Below, piece after piece: positions 54,201-64,000 of a DNA stretch of 64,000 bases. Origin of the DNA: Meandrina meandrites (taxonomy: Eukaryota; Cnidaria; Anthozoa; Scleractinia; Meandrinidae); NCBI GenBank assembly GCA_963693305.1, contig OY855906.1:22213289-22277288 (forward strand), written 5' to 3'. Numbering within the stretch: position 1 is the stretch's first letter; the number at the start of each line of letters is the position of its first letter. Below the pieces are notes generated by a model that did not search any database, was not told the DNA's origin, and was given only the letters and a program-made list of their open reading frames with translations. The position numbers and the translations under genes are program-made.

Positions 54201-54490
54201 AAAATTGCGATTCGGCCTTGAAAATTGATATTCTGATGTTCTGAGCTCGGGGACGACTTGTGCGTCGATTTGGGGCGTGAGCACCCAATTTCATGAAAAT
54301 TTCGATTCGGCCTTAAAAATTGATATTCTGATGTTTTGAGCTCGGGGACGACTTGTGCGTCAATTTGGCCCGTGAGCAACCAACTTCAGGAAAATTGCGA
54401 TTCGGCCGTAAAACTTGATTTTCTCATGATCTGAGCTCGGGGACCGCTTGTGAGTCGATTTGGGCCGTGAGCACCCAATTTCATGAAAAT
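51290..54490 (-). repeat. 1523-bp (16-monomer) tandem duplication including 10362-bp-offset copy 2
   Basis: About 51290-52810 and 52813-54330 show the same marker order at an offset of 1523 bp (16 monomers plus 3): gcagtaaaaattg with gctcggagacc, ggggcgttagc, gcgtttcggcc, gctttgtgagtcg with gtgatcaccc, cgcccgtgaaaa, gttagtcgatttaggc, cgtcagcacccaatttcacg, gcaatttggcc and gaaatatccg. A partial extra block (about 52480-52860) lies between them. The second copy extends to the divergent gcaaccaacttcagg monomer at 54360-54390 and matches 42450-44130. Confidence 0.82.
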
Positions 54491-56301
54491 TTCGATTCGG
54501 CCGTAAAAATTGATTTTCTCATGATCTGAGCTCGGGGACCGCTTGTGCATCGATTTGGGCCGTGAGCACCCAATTTCATGAAAATTGCGATTCGGCGGTA
54601 AAAATTGATTTTCTCATCATCTGAGCTCGGGGACCGCTTGTGCGTCGATTTGGGCCGAGAGCACCCAATTTCAAGAAAATTGCGATTCGGCCGTAAAAAT
54701 TGATTTTCTCATGATCTGAGCTCGGGGACCGCTTGTGAGTCGATTTGGGCCGTGAGCACCCAATTTCATGAAAATTGCGATTCGGCCGTAAAAATTGATT
54801 TTCTCATGATCTGAGCTCGGGGACAACTTGTGCATCGATTTGGGCCGTGAGCACCCAATTTCATGAAAATTGCGATTCGGCGGTAAAAATTGATTTTCTC
54901 ATGATCTGAGCTCGGGGACCGCTTGTGAGTCGATTTGGGCCGTGAGCACCCAATTTCATGAAAATTGCGATTCGCCCGTAAAAATTGATTTTCTCATCAT
55001 CTGAGCTCGGGGACCGCTTGTGAGTCGATTTGGGCCGTGAGAACCCAATTTCATGAAAATTGCGATTCGCCCGTAAAAATTGATTTTCTCATCATCTGAG
55101 CTCGGGGACCGCTTGTGAGTCGATTTGGGCCGTGAGCACCCAATTTCATGAAAATTGCGATTCGGCGGTAAAAATTGATTTTCTCATGATCTGAGCTCTG
55201 GGACCGCTTGTGAGTCGATTTGGGCCGTGAGCACCCAATTTCATGAAAATTGCGATTCGGCCGTAAAAATTGATTTTCTCATGATCTCAGCTCGGGGACC
55301 GCTTTGAGTCGATTTGGGCTTTGAGCACCCAATTTCATGAAAATTGCGATTCGGCCGTAAAAATTGATTTTCTCATGATCTGAGCTCGGGGACCGCTTGT
55401 GCATCGATTTGGGCCGTGAGCACCCAATTTCATGAAATTTGCGATTCGGCCTTAAAAATTGATATTCCGATTTTCTGAGCTCGGGGACGACTTGTGCGTT
55501 GATTTGGGCCGTAAGCACCCAATTTCATGAAAATTGCGATTCGCCCGTAAAAATTGATTTTCTCATCATCTGAGCTCGGGGACCGCTTGTGAGTCGATTT
55601 GGGCCGTGAGCACCCAATTTCATGAAAATTGCGATTCGCCCGTAAAAATTGATTTTCTCATCATCTGAGCTCGGGGACCGCTTGTGAGTCGATTTGGGCC
55701 GTGAGCACCCAATTTCATGAAAATTGCGATTCGGCCGTAAAAATTGATTTTCTCATGATCTGAGCTCGGGGACCGCTTGTGCGTCGATTTGGGCCGTGAG
55801 CACCCAATTTCATGAAAATTGCGATTTGGCCGTAAAAATTGATTTTCTCATGATCTGAGATCGGGGACCGCTTGTGCGTCGATTTGGGCCGTGAGCACCC
55901 AATTTCATGAAAATTGCGATTTGGCCGTAAAAATTGATTTTCTCATGATCTGAGCTCGGGGACCGCTTTGTGAGTCGATTTGGGCCGTGATCACCCAATT
56001 TCATGAAAATTGCGATTCGGCCGTAAAACTTGATTTTCTCATGATCTGAGCTCGGGAACCGCTTGTGCGTGGACTTGGGCCGCGAGCACCCAATTTCATG
56101 AAAATTGCGATTCGGCCGTAAAAATTGATTTTCTCATGATCTGAGCTCGGGGACCGCTTGTGAGTCGACTTGGGCCGCGAGCACCCAATTTCATGAAAAT
56201 TGCGATTCGGCCGTAAAAATTGATTTTCTCATGATCTGAGCTCGGGGACCGCTTGTGAGTCGACTTGGGCCGCGAGCACCCAATTTCATGAAAATTGCGA
56301 T

Positions 56302-57251
56302 TCGGCCTTGAAAATTGATATTCTGATGTTCTGAGCTCGGGGACGACTTGTGCGTCGATTTGGGCCGTGAGCACGCAATTTCATGAAAATTGCGATTCCG
56401 CCGTAAAAATTGATTTTCTCATGATCTGAGCTCGGGGACCGCTTGTGAGTCGACTTGGGCCGCGAGCACCCAATTTCATGAAAATTGCGTTTCGGCCTTG
56501 AAAATTGATATTCTGATGTTCTGAGCTCGGGGAAGACTTGTGCGTCGATTTGGGCCGTGAGCACGCAATTTCATGAAAATTGCGATTCCGCCGTAAAAAT
56601 TGATTTTCTCATGATCTGAGCTCGGGGACCGCTTGTGAGTCGATTTGGGCCGTGAGCACCCAATTTCATGAAAATTGCGATTCGGCCTTAAAAATTGATA
56701 TTCTGATGTTCTGAGCTCGGGGACAACTTGTGCGTCGATTTGGGCCGTGAGCACGCAATTTCATGAAAATTGCGATTCCGCCGTAAAAATTGATTTTCTC
56801 ATGATCTGAGCTCGGGGACCGCTTGTGAGTCGATTTGGGCCGTGAGCACCCAATTTCATGAAAATTGCGATTCGGCCTTAAAAATTGATATTCTGATGTT
56901 CTGAGCTCGGGGACAACTTGTGCGTCGATTTGGGCCGTGAGCACGCAATTTCATGAAAATTGCGATTCCGCCGTAAAAATTGATTTTCTCATGATCTGAG
57001 CTCGGGGACCGCTTGTGAGTCGATTTGGGCCGTGAGCACCCAATTTCATGAAAATTGCGATTCGGCCTTAAAAATTGATATTCTGATGTTCTGAGCTCGG
57101 GGACAACTTGTGCGTCGATTTGGGCCGTGAGCACGCAATTTCATGAAAATTGCGATTCCGCCGTAAAAATTGATTTTCTCATGATCTGAGCTCGGGGACC
57201 GCTTGTGAGTCGATTTGGGCCGTGAGCACCCAATTTCATGAAAATTGCGAT
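56302..57251 (-). repeat. 190-bp dimeric higher-order repeat, five copies
   Basis: Five successive two-monomer units of exactly 190 bp. The diagnostic gcacgcaattt occurs at 56371, 56561, 56751, 56941 and 57131. Each dimer pairs a type B unit (ccttaaaaattgatattctgatgttc, with gacaacttg or gacgacttg) with a type A unit beginning gattccgccg. The first two dimers differ slightly from the last three: ccttgaaaa, cgacttgggccgcgag and gaagacttg in the second. The last three look almost identical. The same A/B junction occurs singly at about 28527, 30617 and 44587. Confidence 0.93.
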
Positions 57252-59190
57252 TCCGCCGTAAAAATTGATTTTCTCATGATCTGAGCTCGGGGACCGCTTG
57301 TGAGTCGATTTGGGCCGTGAGCACCCAATTTCATGAAAATTGCGATTCGCCCGTAAAAATTGATTTTCTCATCATCTGAGCTCGGGCACCGCTTGTGAGT
57401 CGATTTGGGCCGTGAGCACCCAATTTCATGAAAATTGCGATTCGGCCGTAAAAATTGATTTTCTCATGATCTGAGCTCGGGGACCGCTTGTGCATCGATT
57501 TGAGCCGTGAGCACCCAATTTCATGAAAATTGCCATTCGGCCTTAAAAATTGATATTCTGATGTTCTGAGCTCGGGGACGACTTGTGCGTCGATTTGGGT
57601 CGTGAGCACCCAATTTCATGAAAATTGCGATTCGGCGGTAAAAATTGATTTTCTCATGATCTGAGCTCTGGGACCGCTTGTGAGTCGATTTGGGCCGTGA
57701 GCACCCAATTTCATGAAAATTGCGATTCGGCCGTAAAAATTGATTTTCTCATGATCTCAGCTCGGGGACCGCTTGTGAGTCGATTTGGGCTGTGAGCACC
57801 CAATTTCATGAAAATTGCGATTCGGCCGTAAAAATTGATTTTCTCATGATCTGAGCTCGGGGACCGCTTGTGCATCGATTTGGGCCGTGAGCACCCAATT
57901 TCATGAAAATTGCGATTCGGCCTTAAAAATTGATATTCTGATGTTCTGAGCTCGGGGACGACTTGTGCGTCGATTTGGGCCGTAAGCACCCAATTTCATG
58001 AAAATTGCGATTCGGCCGTAAAAATTGATTTTCTCATGATCTGAGCTCTGGGACCGCTTGTGAGTCGATTTGGGCCGTGAGCACCCAATTTCATGAAAAT
58101 TTCGATTCGGCCGTAAAAATTGATTTTCTGATGATCTGAGCTCGGGGACCGCTTGTGCATCGATTTGGACCGTGAGCACCCAATTTCATGAAAATTGCGA
58201 TTCGGCGGTAAAAATTGATTTTCTCATCATCTGAGCTCGGGGACCGCTTTGTGCGTCGATTTGGGCCGAGAGCACCCAATTTCAAGAAAATTGCGATTCG
58301 GCCGTAAAAATTGATTTTCTCATGATCTGAGCTCGGGGACCGCTTGTGAGTCGATTTGGGCCGTGAGCACCCAATTTTATGAAAATTGCGATGCGGCCGT
58401 AAAAATTGATTTTCTCATGATCTGAGCTCGGGGACCGCTTGTGCATCGATTTGGGCCGTGAGCACCCAATTTCATGAAAATTGCGATTCGGCGGTAAAAA
58501 TTGATTTTCTCATAATCTGAGCTCCGGGACCGCTTGTGAGTCGATTTGGGCCGTGAGCACCCAATTTCATGAAAATTGCGATTCGCCCGTAAAAATTGAT
58601 TTTCTCATCATCTGATCTCGGGGACCGCTTGTGAGTCGATTTGGGCCGTGAGCACCCAATTTCATGAAAATTGCGATTCGCCCGTAAAAATTGATTTTCT
58701 CATCATCTGAGCTCGGGGACCGCTTGTGAGTCGATTTGGGCCGTGAGCACCCAATTTCATGAAAATTGCGATTCGGCCGTAAAAATTGATTTTCTCATGA
58801 TCTGAGCTCGGGGACCGCTTGTGCGTCGATTTGGGCCGTGAGCACCCAATTTCATGAAAATTGCGATTTGGCCGTAAAAATTGATTTTCTCATGATCTGA
58901 GCTCGGGGACCGCTTGTGCGTCGATTTGGGCCGTGAGCACCCAATTTCATGAAAATTCCGATTTGGCCGTAAAAATTGATTTTCTCATGATCTGAGATCG
59001 GGGACCGCTTGTGCGTCGATTTGGGCCGTGAGCACCCAATTTCATGAAAATTGCGATTTGGCCGTAAAAATTGATTTTCTCATGATCTGAGCTCGGGGAC
59101 CGCTTTGTGAGTCGATTTGGGCCGTGATCACCCAATTTCATGAAAATTGCGATTCGGCCGTAAAACTTGATTTTCTCATGATCTGAGCTC
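57252..59190 (-). repeat. 12547-bp-offset dispersed duplication, copy 2
   Basis: The partner of 44300-46640, starting right of the 190-bp dimer run. Differences from copy 1 include gctcgggcacc (about 57380), gggtcgtgag (about 57597), gatttggaccgtg (about 58163), and the +1 variant gctttgtgcgtcg (about 58246). The terminal gatttggccg/gagatcgggg block ends at about 59170 with gtgatcaccc and aaaacttg. Confidence 0.83.
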
Positions 59191-59739
59191 GGGAACCGCT
59201 TGTGAGTCGATTTGGGCCGTGAGCACCCAATTTCATGAAAATTGCGATTCGGCGGTAAAAATTGATTTTCTCATAATCTGAGCTCGGGGACCGCTTGTGC
59301 GTCGATTTGGGCCGAGAGCACCCAATTTCAAGAAAATTGCGATTCGGCCGTAAAAATTGATTTTCTCATGATCTGAGCTCGGGGACCGCTTGTGAGTCGA
59401 TTTGGGCCGTGAGAACCCAATTTCATGAAAATTGCGATTCGGCCGTAAAAATTGATTTTCTCATGATCTGAGCTCGGGGACCGCTTGTGCATCGATTTGG
59501 GCCGTGAGCACCCAATTTCATGAAAATTGCGATTCGGCGGTAAAAATTGATTTTCTCATAATCTGAGCTCGGGGACCGCTTGTGAGTCGATTTGGGTCGT
59601 GAGCACCCAATTTCATGAAAATTGCGATTCGCCCGTAAAAATTGATTTTCTCATGATCTGATCTCGGGGACCGCTTGTAAGTCGATTTGGGCCGTGAGCA
59701 CCCAATTTCATGAAAATTGCGATTCGCCCGTAAAAATTG

Positions 59740-60620
59740 ATTTTCTCATCATCTGACCTCGGGGACCGCTTGTGAGTCGATTTGGGCCGTGAGCACCCAA
59801 TTTCATGAAAATTGCGATTCGGCGGTAAAAATTGATTTTCTCATGATCTGAGCTCTGGGACCGCTTGTGAGTCGATTTAAGCCGTGAGCACCCAATTTCA
59901 TGAAAATTGCGATTGGGCCGTAAAAATTGATTTTCTCATGATCTGAGCTCGGGGACCGCTTGTGAGTCGATTTGGGCCGTGAGCACCCAATTTCATGAAA
60001 ATTTCGATTCGGCCGTAAAAATTGATTTTCTCATGATCTGAGCTCGGGGACCGCTTGTGCATCGATTTGGGCCGTGAGCACCCAATTTCATGAAAATTGC
60101 GATTCGGCGGTAAAAATTGATTTTCTCATAATCTGAGCTCGGGGACCGCTTGTGCGTCGATTTGGGCCGAGAGCACCCAATTTCAAGAAAATTGCGATTC
60201 GGCCGTAAAAATTGATTTTCTCATGATCTGAGCTCGGGGACCCGCTTGTGAGTCGATTTGGGCCGTGAGCACCCAATTTCATGAAAATTGCGATTCGGCC
60301 GTAAAAATTGATTTTCTCATGATCTGAGCTCGGGGACCGCTTGTGCATCGATTTGGGCCGTGAGCACCCAATTTCATGAAAATTGCGATTCGGCGGTAAA
60401 AATTGATTTTCTCATAATCTGAGCTCGGGGACCGCTTGTGAGTCGATTTGGGCCGTGAGCACACAATTTCATGAAAATTGCGATTCGCCCGTAAAAATTG
60501 ATTTTCTCATCATCTGAGCTCGGGGACCGCTTGTGAGTCGATTTGGGCCGTGAGCACCCAATTTCATGAAAATTGCGATTCGGCGGTAAAAATTGATTTT
60601 CTCATGATCTGAGCTCTGGG
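59740..60620 (-). repeat. Third copy of the 1426-bp unit, distal part
   Basis: The markers catctgacctcgg (about 59749), the +1 variant cggggacccg (60235) and gcacacaatttc (about 60458) match the tandem unit at 31960-34775. The offset is 27470 bp from its first copy. The intervening monomers follow the same order with a few changes (cttgtaagtcg, gatttaagccg, gattgggccg). A copy this far away shows that exchange or amplification has acted across tens of kilobases within this arm. Confidence 0.82.
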
Positions 60621-61389
60621 ACCGCTTGTGAGTCGATTTGGGCCGTGAGCACCCAATTTCATGAAAATTGCGATTCGGCCGTAAAAATTGATTTTCTCAT
60701 GACCTGAGCTCGGGGACCGCTTGTAAGTCGATTTGGGCCGTGAGCACCCAATTTCATGAAAATTGCGATTCGGCCGTAAAAATTGATTTTCTCATGATCT
60801 GAGCTCTGGGACCGCTTGTGAGTCGATTTGGGCCGTGAGATCCCAATTTCATGAAAATTGCGATTCGGCCGTAAAAATTGATTTTCTCATGATCTGAGCT
60901 CGGGGACCGCTTGTGCGTCGATTTGGGCCCAGAGCACCCAATTTCAAGAAAATTGCGATTCGGCCGTAAAAATTGATTTTCTCATGATCTGAGCTCGGGG
61001 ACCGCTTGTCAGTCGATTTGGGCCGTGAGCACCCAATTTCATGAAAATTTCGATTCGGCCGTAAAAATTGATTTTCTCATGATCTGAGCTCGGGGACCGC
61101 TTGTGCATCGATTTGGGCCGTGAGCACCCAATTTCATGAAAATTGCGATTCGGCGGTAAAAATTGATTTTCTCATCATCTGAGCTCGGGGACCGCTTGTG
61201 CGTCGATTTGGGCCGAGAGCACCCAATTTCAAGAAAATTGCGATTCGGCCGTAAAAATTGATTTTCTCATGATCTGAGCTCGGGGACCGCTTGTGAGTCG
61301 ATTTGGGCCGTGAGCACCCAATTTCATGAAAATTGCGATGCGGCCGTAAAAATTGATTTTCTCATGATCTGAGCTCGGGGACCGCTTGT

Positions 61390-61960
61390 GCATCGATTTG
61401 GGCCGTGAGCACCCAATTTCATGAAAATTGCGATTCGGCGGTAAAAATTGATTTTCTCATAATCTGAGCTCCGGGACCGCTTGTGAGTCGATTTGGGCCG
61501 TGAGCACCCAATTTCATGAAAATTGCGATTCGCCCGTAAAAATTGATTTTCTCATCATCTGATCTCGGGGACCGCTTGTGAGTCGATTTGGGCCGTGAGC
61601 ACCCAATTTCATGAAAATTGCGATTCGCCCGTAAAAATTGATTTTCTCATCATCTGAGCTCGGGGACCGCTTGTGCATCGATTTGGGCCGTGAGCACCCA
61701 ATTTCATGAAAATTGCGATTCGGCGGTAAAAATTGATTTTCTCATGATCTGAGCTCCGGGACCGCTTGTGAGTCGATTTGGGCCGTGAGCACCCAATTTC
61801 ATGAAAATTGCGATTCGCCCGTAAAAATTGATTTTCTCATCATCTGATCTCGGGGACCGCTTGTGAGTCGATTTGGGCCGTGAGCACCCAATTTCATGAA
61901 AATTGCGATTCGCCCGTAAAAATTGATTTTCTCATCATCTGAGCTCGGGGACCGCTTGTG
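61390..61960 (-). repeat. Tandem 285-bp (trimer) duplication in right arm
   Basis: gagctccgggacc occurs at about 61467 and again 285 bp later at about 61752. Each is followed by a cgcccgtaaaa unit with catctgatctcgg and another cgcccgtaaaa unit with catctgagctcgg. The corresponding region at about 58500-58730 has the trimer only once. As a result, the offset between this area and its relative 58260-59190 grows from about 2946 bp before the duplication to 3232 bp after it. Confidence 0.87.
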
Positions 61961-62089
61961 AGTCGATTTGGGCCGTGAGCACCCAATTTCATGAAAATTG
62001 CGATTCGGCCGTAAAAATTGATGTTCTCATGATCTGAGCTCGGGGACCGCTTGTGCGTCGATTTGGGCCGTGAGCACCCAATTTCATGA

Positions 62090-62400
62090 AAATTGCGATT
62101 TGGCCGTAAAAATTGATTTTCTCATGATCTGAGCTCGGGGACCGCTTGTGCGTCGATTTGGGCCGTGAGCACCCAATTTCATGAAAATTGCGATTTGGCC
62201 GTAAAAATTGATTTTCTCATGATCTGAGATCGGGGACCGCTTGTGCGTCGATTTGGGCCGTGAGCACCCAATTTCATGAAAATTGCGATTTGGCCGTAAA
62301 AATTGATTTTCTCATGATCTGAGCTCGGGGACCGCTTTGTGAGTCGATTTGGGCCGTGATCACCCAATTTCATGAAAATTGCGATTCGGCCGTAAAACTT
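62090..62400 (-). repeat. Recurrent gatttggccg / gagatcgggg block
   Basis: Successive monomers with gcgatttggccg in place of gcgattcggccg, one with gagatcgggg in place of gagctcgggg (destroying the GAGCTC dyad). The block closes with the +1 variant gctttgtgagtcg, gtgatcaccc and a unit with aaaacttg and gctcgggaacc. The same block, with small copy-number changes, occurs at about 46310-46640, 55805-56040 and 58860-59170. It is the most widely redistributed higher-order segment I saw in the right arm. Confidence 0.85.
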
Positions 62401-64000
62401 GATTTTCTCATGATCTGAGCTCGGGAACCGCTTGTGAGTCGATTTGGGCCGTGAGCACCCAATTTCATGAAAATTGCGATTCGGCGGTAAAAATTGATTT
62501 TCTCATCATCTGATCTCGGGGACCGCTTGTGCGTCGATTTGGGCCGAGAGGACCCAATTTCAAGAAAATTGCGATTCGGCCGTAAAAATTGATTTTCTCA
62601 TGATCTGAGCTCGGGGACCGCTTGTGAGTCGATTTGGGCCGTGAGCACCCAATTTCAAGAAAATTGCGATTCGGCCGTAAAAATTGATTTTCTCATGATC
62701 TGAGCTCGGGGACCGCTTGTGAGTCGATTTGGGCCGTGAGCACCCAATTTCATGAAAATTTCGATTCGGCCGTAAAAATTGATTTTCTCATGATCTGAGC
62801 TCGGGGACCGCTTGTGCGTCGATTTGGGCCAAGAGCACCCAATTTCAAGAAAATTGCGATTCGGCCGTAAAAATTGATTTTCTCATGATCTGAGCTCGGG
62901 GACCGCTTGTGAGTCGATTTGGGCCGTGAGCACCCAATTTCATGAAAATTTCGATTCGGCCGTAAAAATTGATTTTCTCATGATCTGAGCTCGGGGACCG
63001 CTTGTGCATCGATTTGGGCCGTGAGCACCCAATTTCATGAAAATTGCGATTCGGCGGTAAAAATTGATTTTCTCATCATCTGAGCTCGGGGACCGCTTGT
63101 GCGTCGATTTGGGCCGAGAGCACCCAATTTCAAGAAAATTGCGATTCGGCCGTAAAAATTGATTTTCTCATGATCTGAGCTCGGGGACCGCTTGTGAGTC
63201 GATTTGGGCCGTGAGCACCCAATTTCATGAAAATTGCGATTCGGCCGTAAAAATTGATTTTCTCATGATCTGAGCTCGGGGACCGCTTGTGAGTCGATTT
63301 GGGCCGTGAGCACCCAATTTCATGAAAATTGCGATTCGGCGGTAAAAATTGATTTTCTCATAATCTGAGCTCGGGGACCGCTTGTGAGTCGATTTGGGCC
63401 GTGAGCACCCAATTTCATGAAAATTGCGATTCGCCCGTAAAAATTGATTTTCTCATCATCTGAGCTCGGGGACCGCTTGTGAGTCGATTTGGGCCGTGAG
63501 CACCCAATTTCATGAAAATTGCGATTCGCCCGTAAAAATTGATTTTCTGATGATCTGAGCTCGGGGACCGCTTGTGAGTCGATTTGGGCCGTGAGCACCC
63601 AATTTCATGAAAATTGCGATTCGGCCGTAAAAATTTGTTTTTCTCATGATCTGAGCTCGGGGACCGCTTGTGCATCGATTTGGGCCGTGAGCACCCAATT
63701 TCATGAAAATTGCGATTCGGCCTTAAAAATTGATATTCTGATGTTCTGAGCTCGGGGACGACTTGTGCGTCGATTTGGGCCGTAAGCACCCAATTTCATG
63801 AAAATTGCGATTCGGCGGTAAAAATTGATTTTCTCATCATCTGAGCTCTGGGACCGCTTGTGAGTCGATTTGGGCCGTGAGCACCCAATTTCATGAAAAT
63901 TGCGATTCGGCGGTAAAAATTGATTTTCTCATGATCTGAGCTCGGGGACCGCTTGTGAGTCGATTTGGGCTGTGAGCACCCAATTTCATGAAAATTGCGA

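Larger units (their letters stand above)
26562..64000 (-). repeat. 95-bp satellite array, right arm (inverted orientation)
   Basis: About 394 copies of the same 95-bp monomer, now reading on the minus strand: every unit shows ctcatgatctgagctc on the + strand where the left arm has its reverse complement. The array is continuous to the window edge and ends mid-monomer. Variants common here and rare or unseen in the left arm include gattcggcgg, the paired change gagagcaccc..ttcaagaaaa, and gtgcatcg in place of gtgagtcg. Rare units gain a base (ggggacccgc at 32765, 34191 and 60235; gctttgtgag at about 42180) or lose one (gctttgagtcg at about 55302). No gene, RNA or mobile element is visible. Repeat-derived open frames run on the minus strand only, following the array orientation. 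Confidence 0.97.

Noticed and set aside
1..64000. CRISPR array (regularly spaced identical repeats)
   Set aside because: There are no unique spacers: the full 95 bp is repeated and all parts vary at similar low levels. No cas genes are present.
1..64000. Telomeric repeat, rDNA spacer or plasmid-origin iterons
   Set aside because: No short telomere-like unit, no rRNA-like segment and no replication gene are present. The 95-bp unit and kilobase-scale higher-order duplication fit a satellite better.
1..64000. A hidden gene or mobile element between repeat blocks
   Set aside because: I scanned all lines for breaks in the gagctc / ttcatgaaa rhythm. All deviations were substitutions or one-base indels within recognisable monomers, and no unique stretch was found.

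Overview
The window is a single uninterrupted tandem satellite array. From first to last base it is built from a ~95-bp monomer (about 670 copies, roughly 48% G+C). I found no gene, RNA gene, transposon, unique spacer or other non-satellite stretch. An array this long, with nested higher-order duplications and an internal orientation switch, is typical of eukaryotic centromeric, pericentromeric or other heterochromatic DNA. I do not recognise the satellite family and cannot name the organism.

Layout. Positions 1-26561 hold about 280 monomers in one orientation (called forward, each with gagctcagatcatgag on the + strand). At 26561/26562 the array flips, and 26562-64000 holds about 394 monomers in the opposite orientation. 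The switch is abrupt, inside a monomer, with at most 1 bp of shared sequence. Each arm carries diagnostic variants that are rare or not seen in the other, so the arms have been homogenised largely separately. The first monomers right of the switch still carry a left-arm variant.

Fine structure. Monomers fall into two main subfamilies. Type A reads gatcatgagaaaatc..ttacggcc..caagcggtcccc. Type B reads aacatcagaatatc..ttaaggcc..caagtcgtcccc. On top of this lies a patchwork of higher-order duplications whose periods are near-multiples of 95 bp. In the left arm they are 285, 1048, 1330, 1901, ~1996 and 3233 bp. In the right arm they are 190, 285, 1235, 1426 and 1523 bp. Dispersed copies lie 7.1, 8.4-8.6, 10.4, 12.5 and 27.5 kb apart. 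This is the footprint of repeated unequal exchange or amplification.

Coding potential. Many open reading frames of 60-128 codons can be drawn, but all are by-products of the repeat: 95 is not a multiple of 3, so a frame recurs every 285 bp. Most 92-codon frames need a GTG start, and their strand flips exactly at the array inversion. None is annotated as a gene. I saw no undescribed biochemical system; the noteworthy features are the inversion point and the higher-order architecture.

Coordinates of higher-order copies were set by eye from shared diagnostic variants. Their ends are accurate to about one monomer unless stated otherwise.
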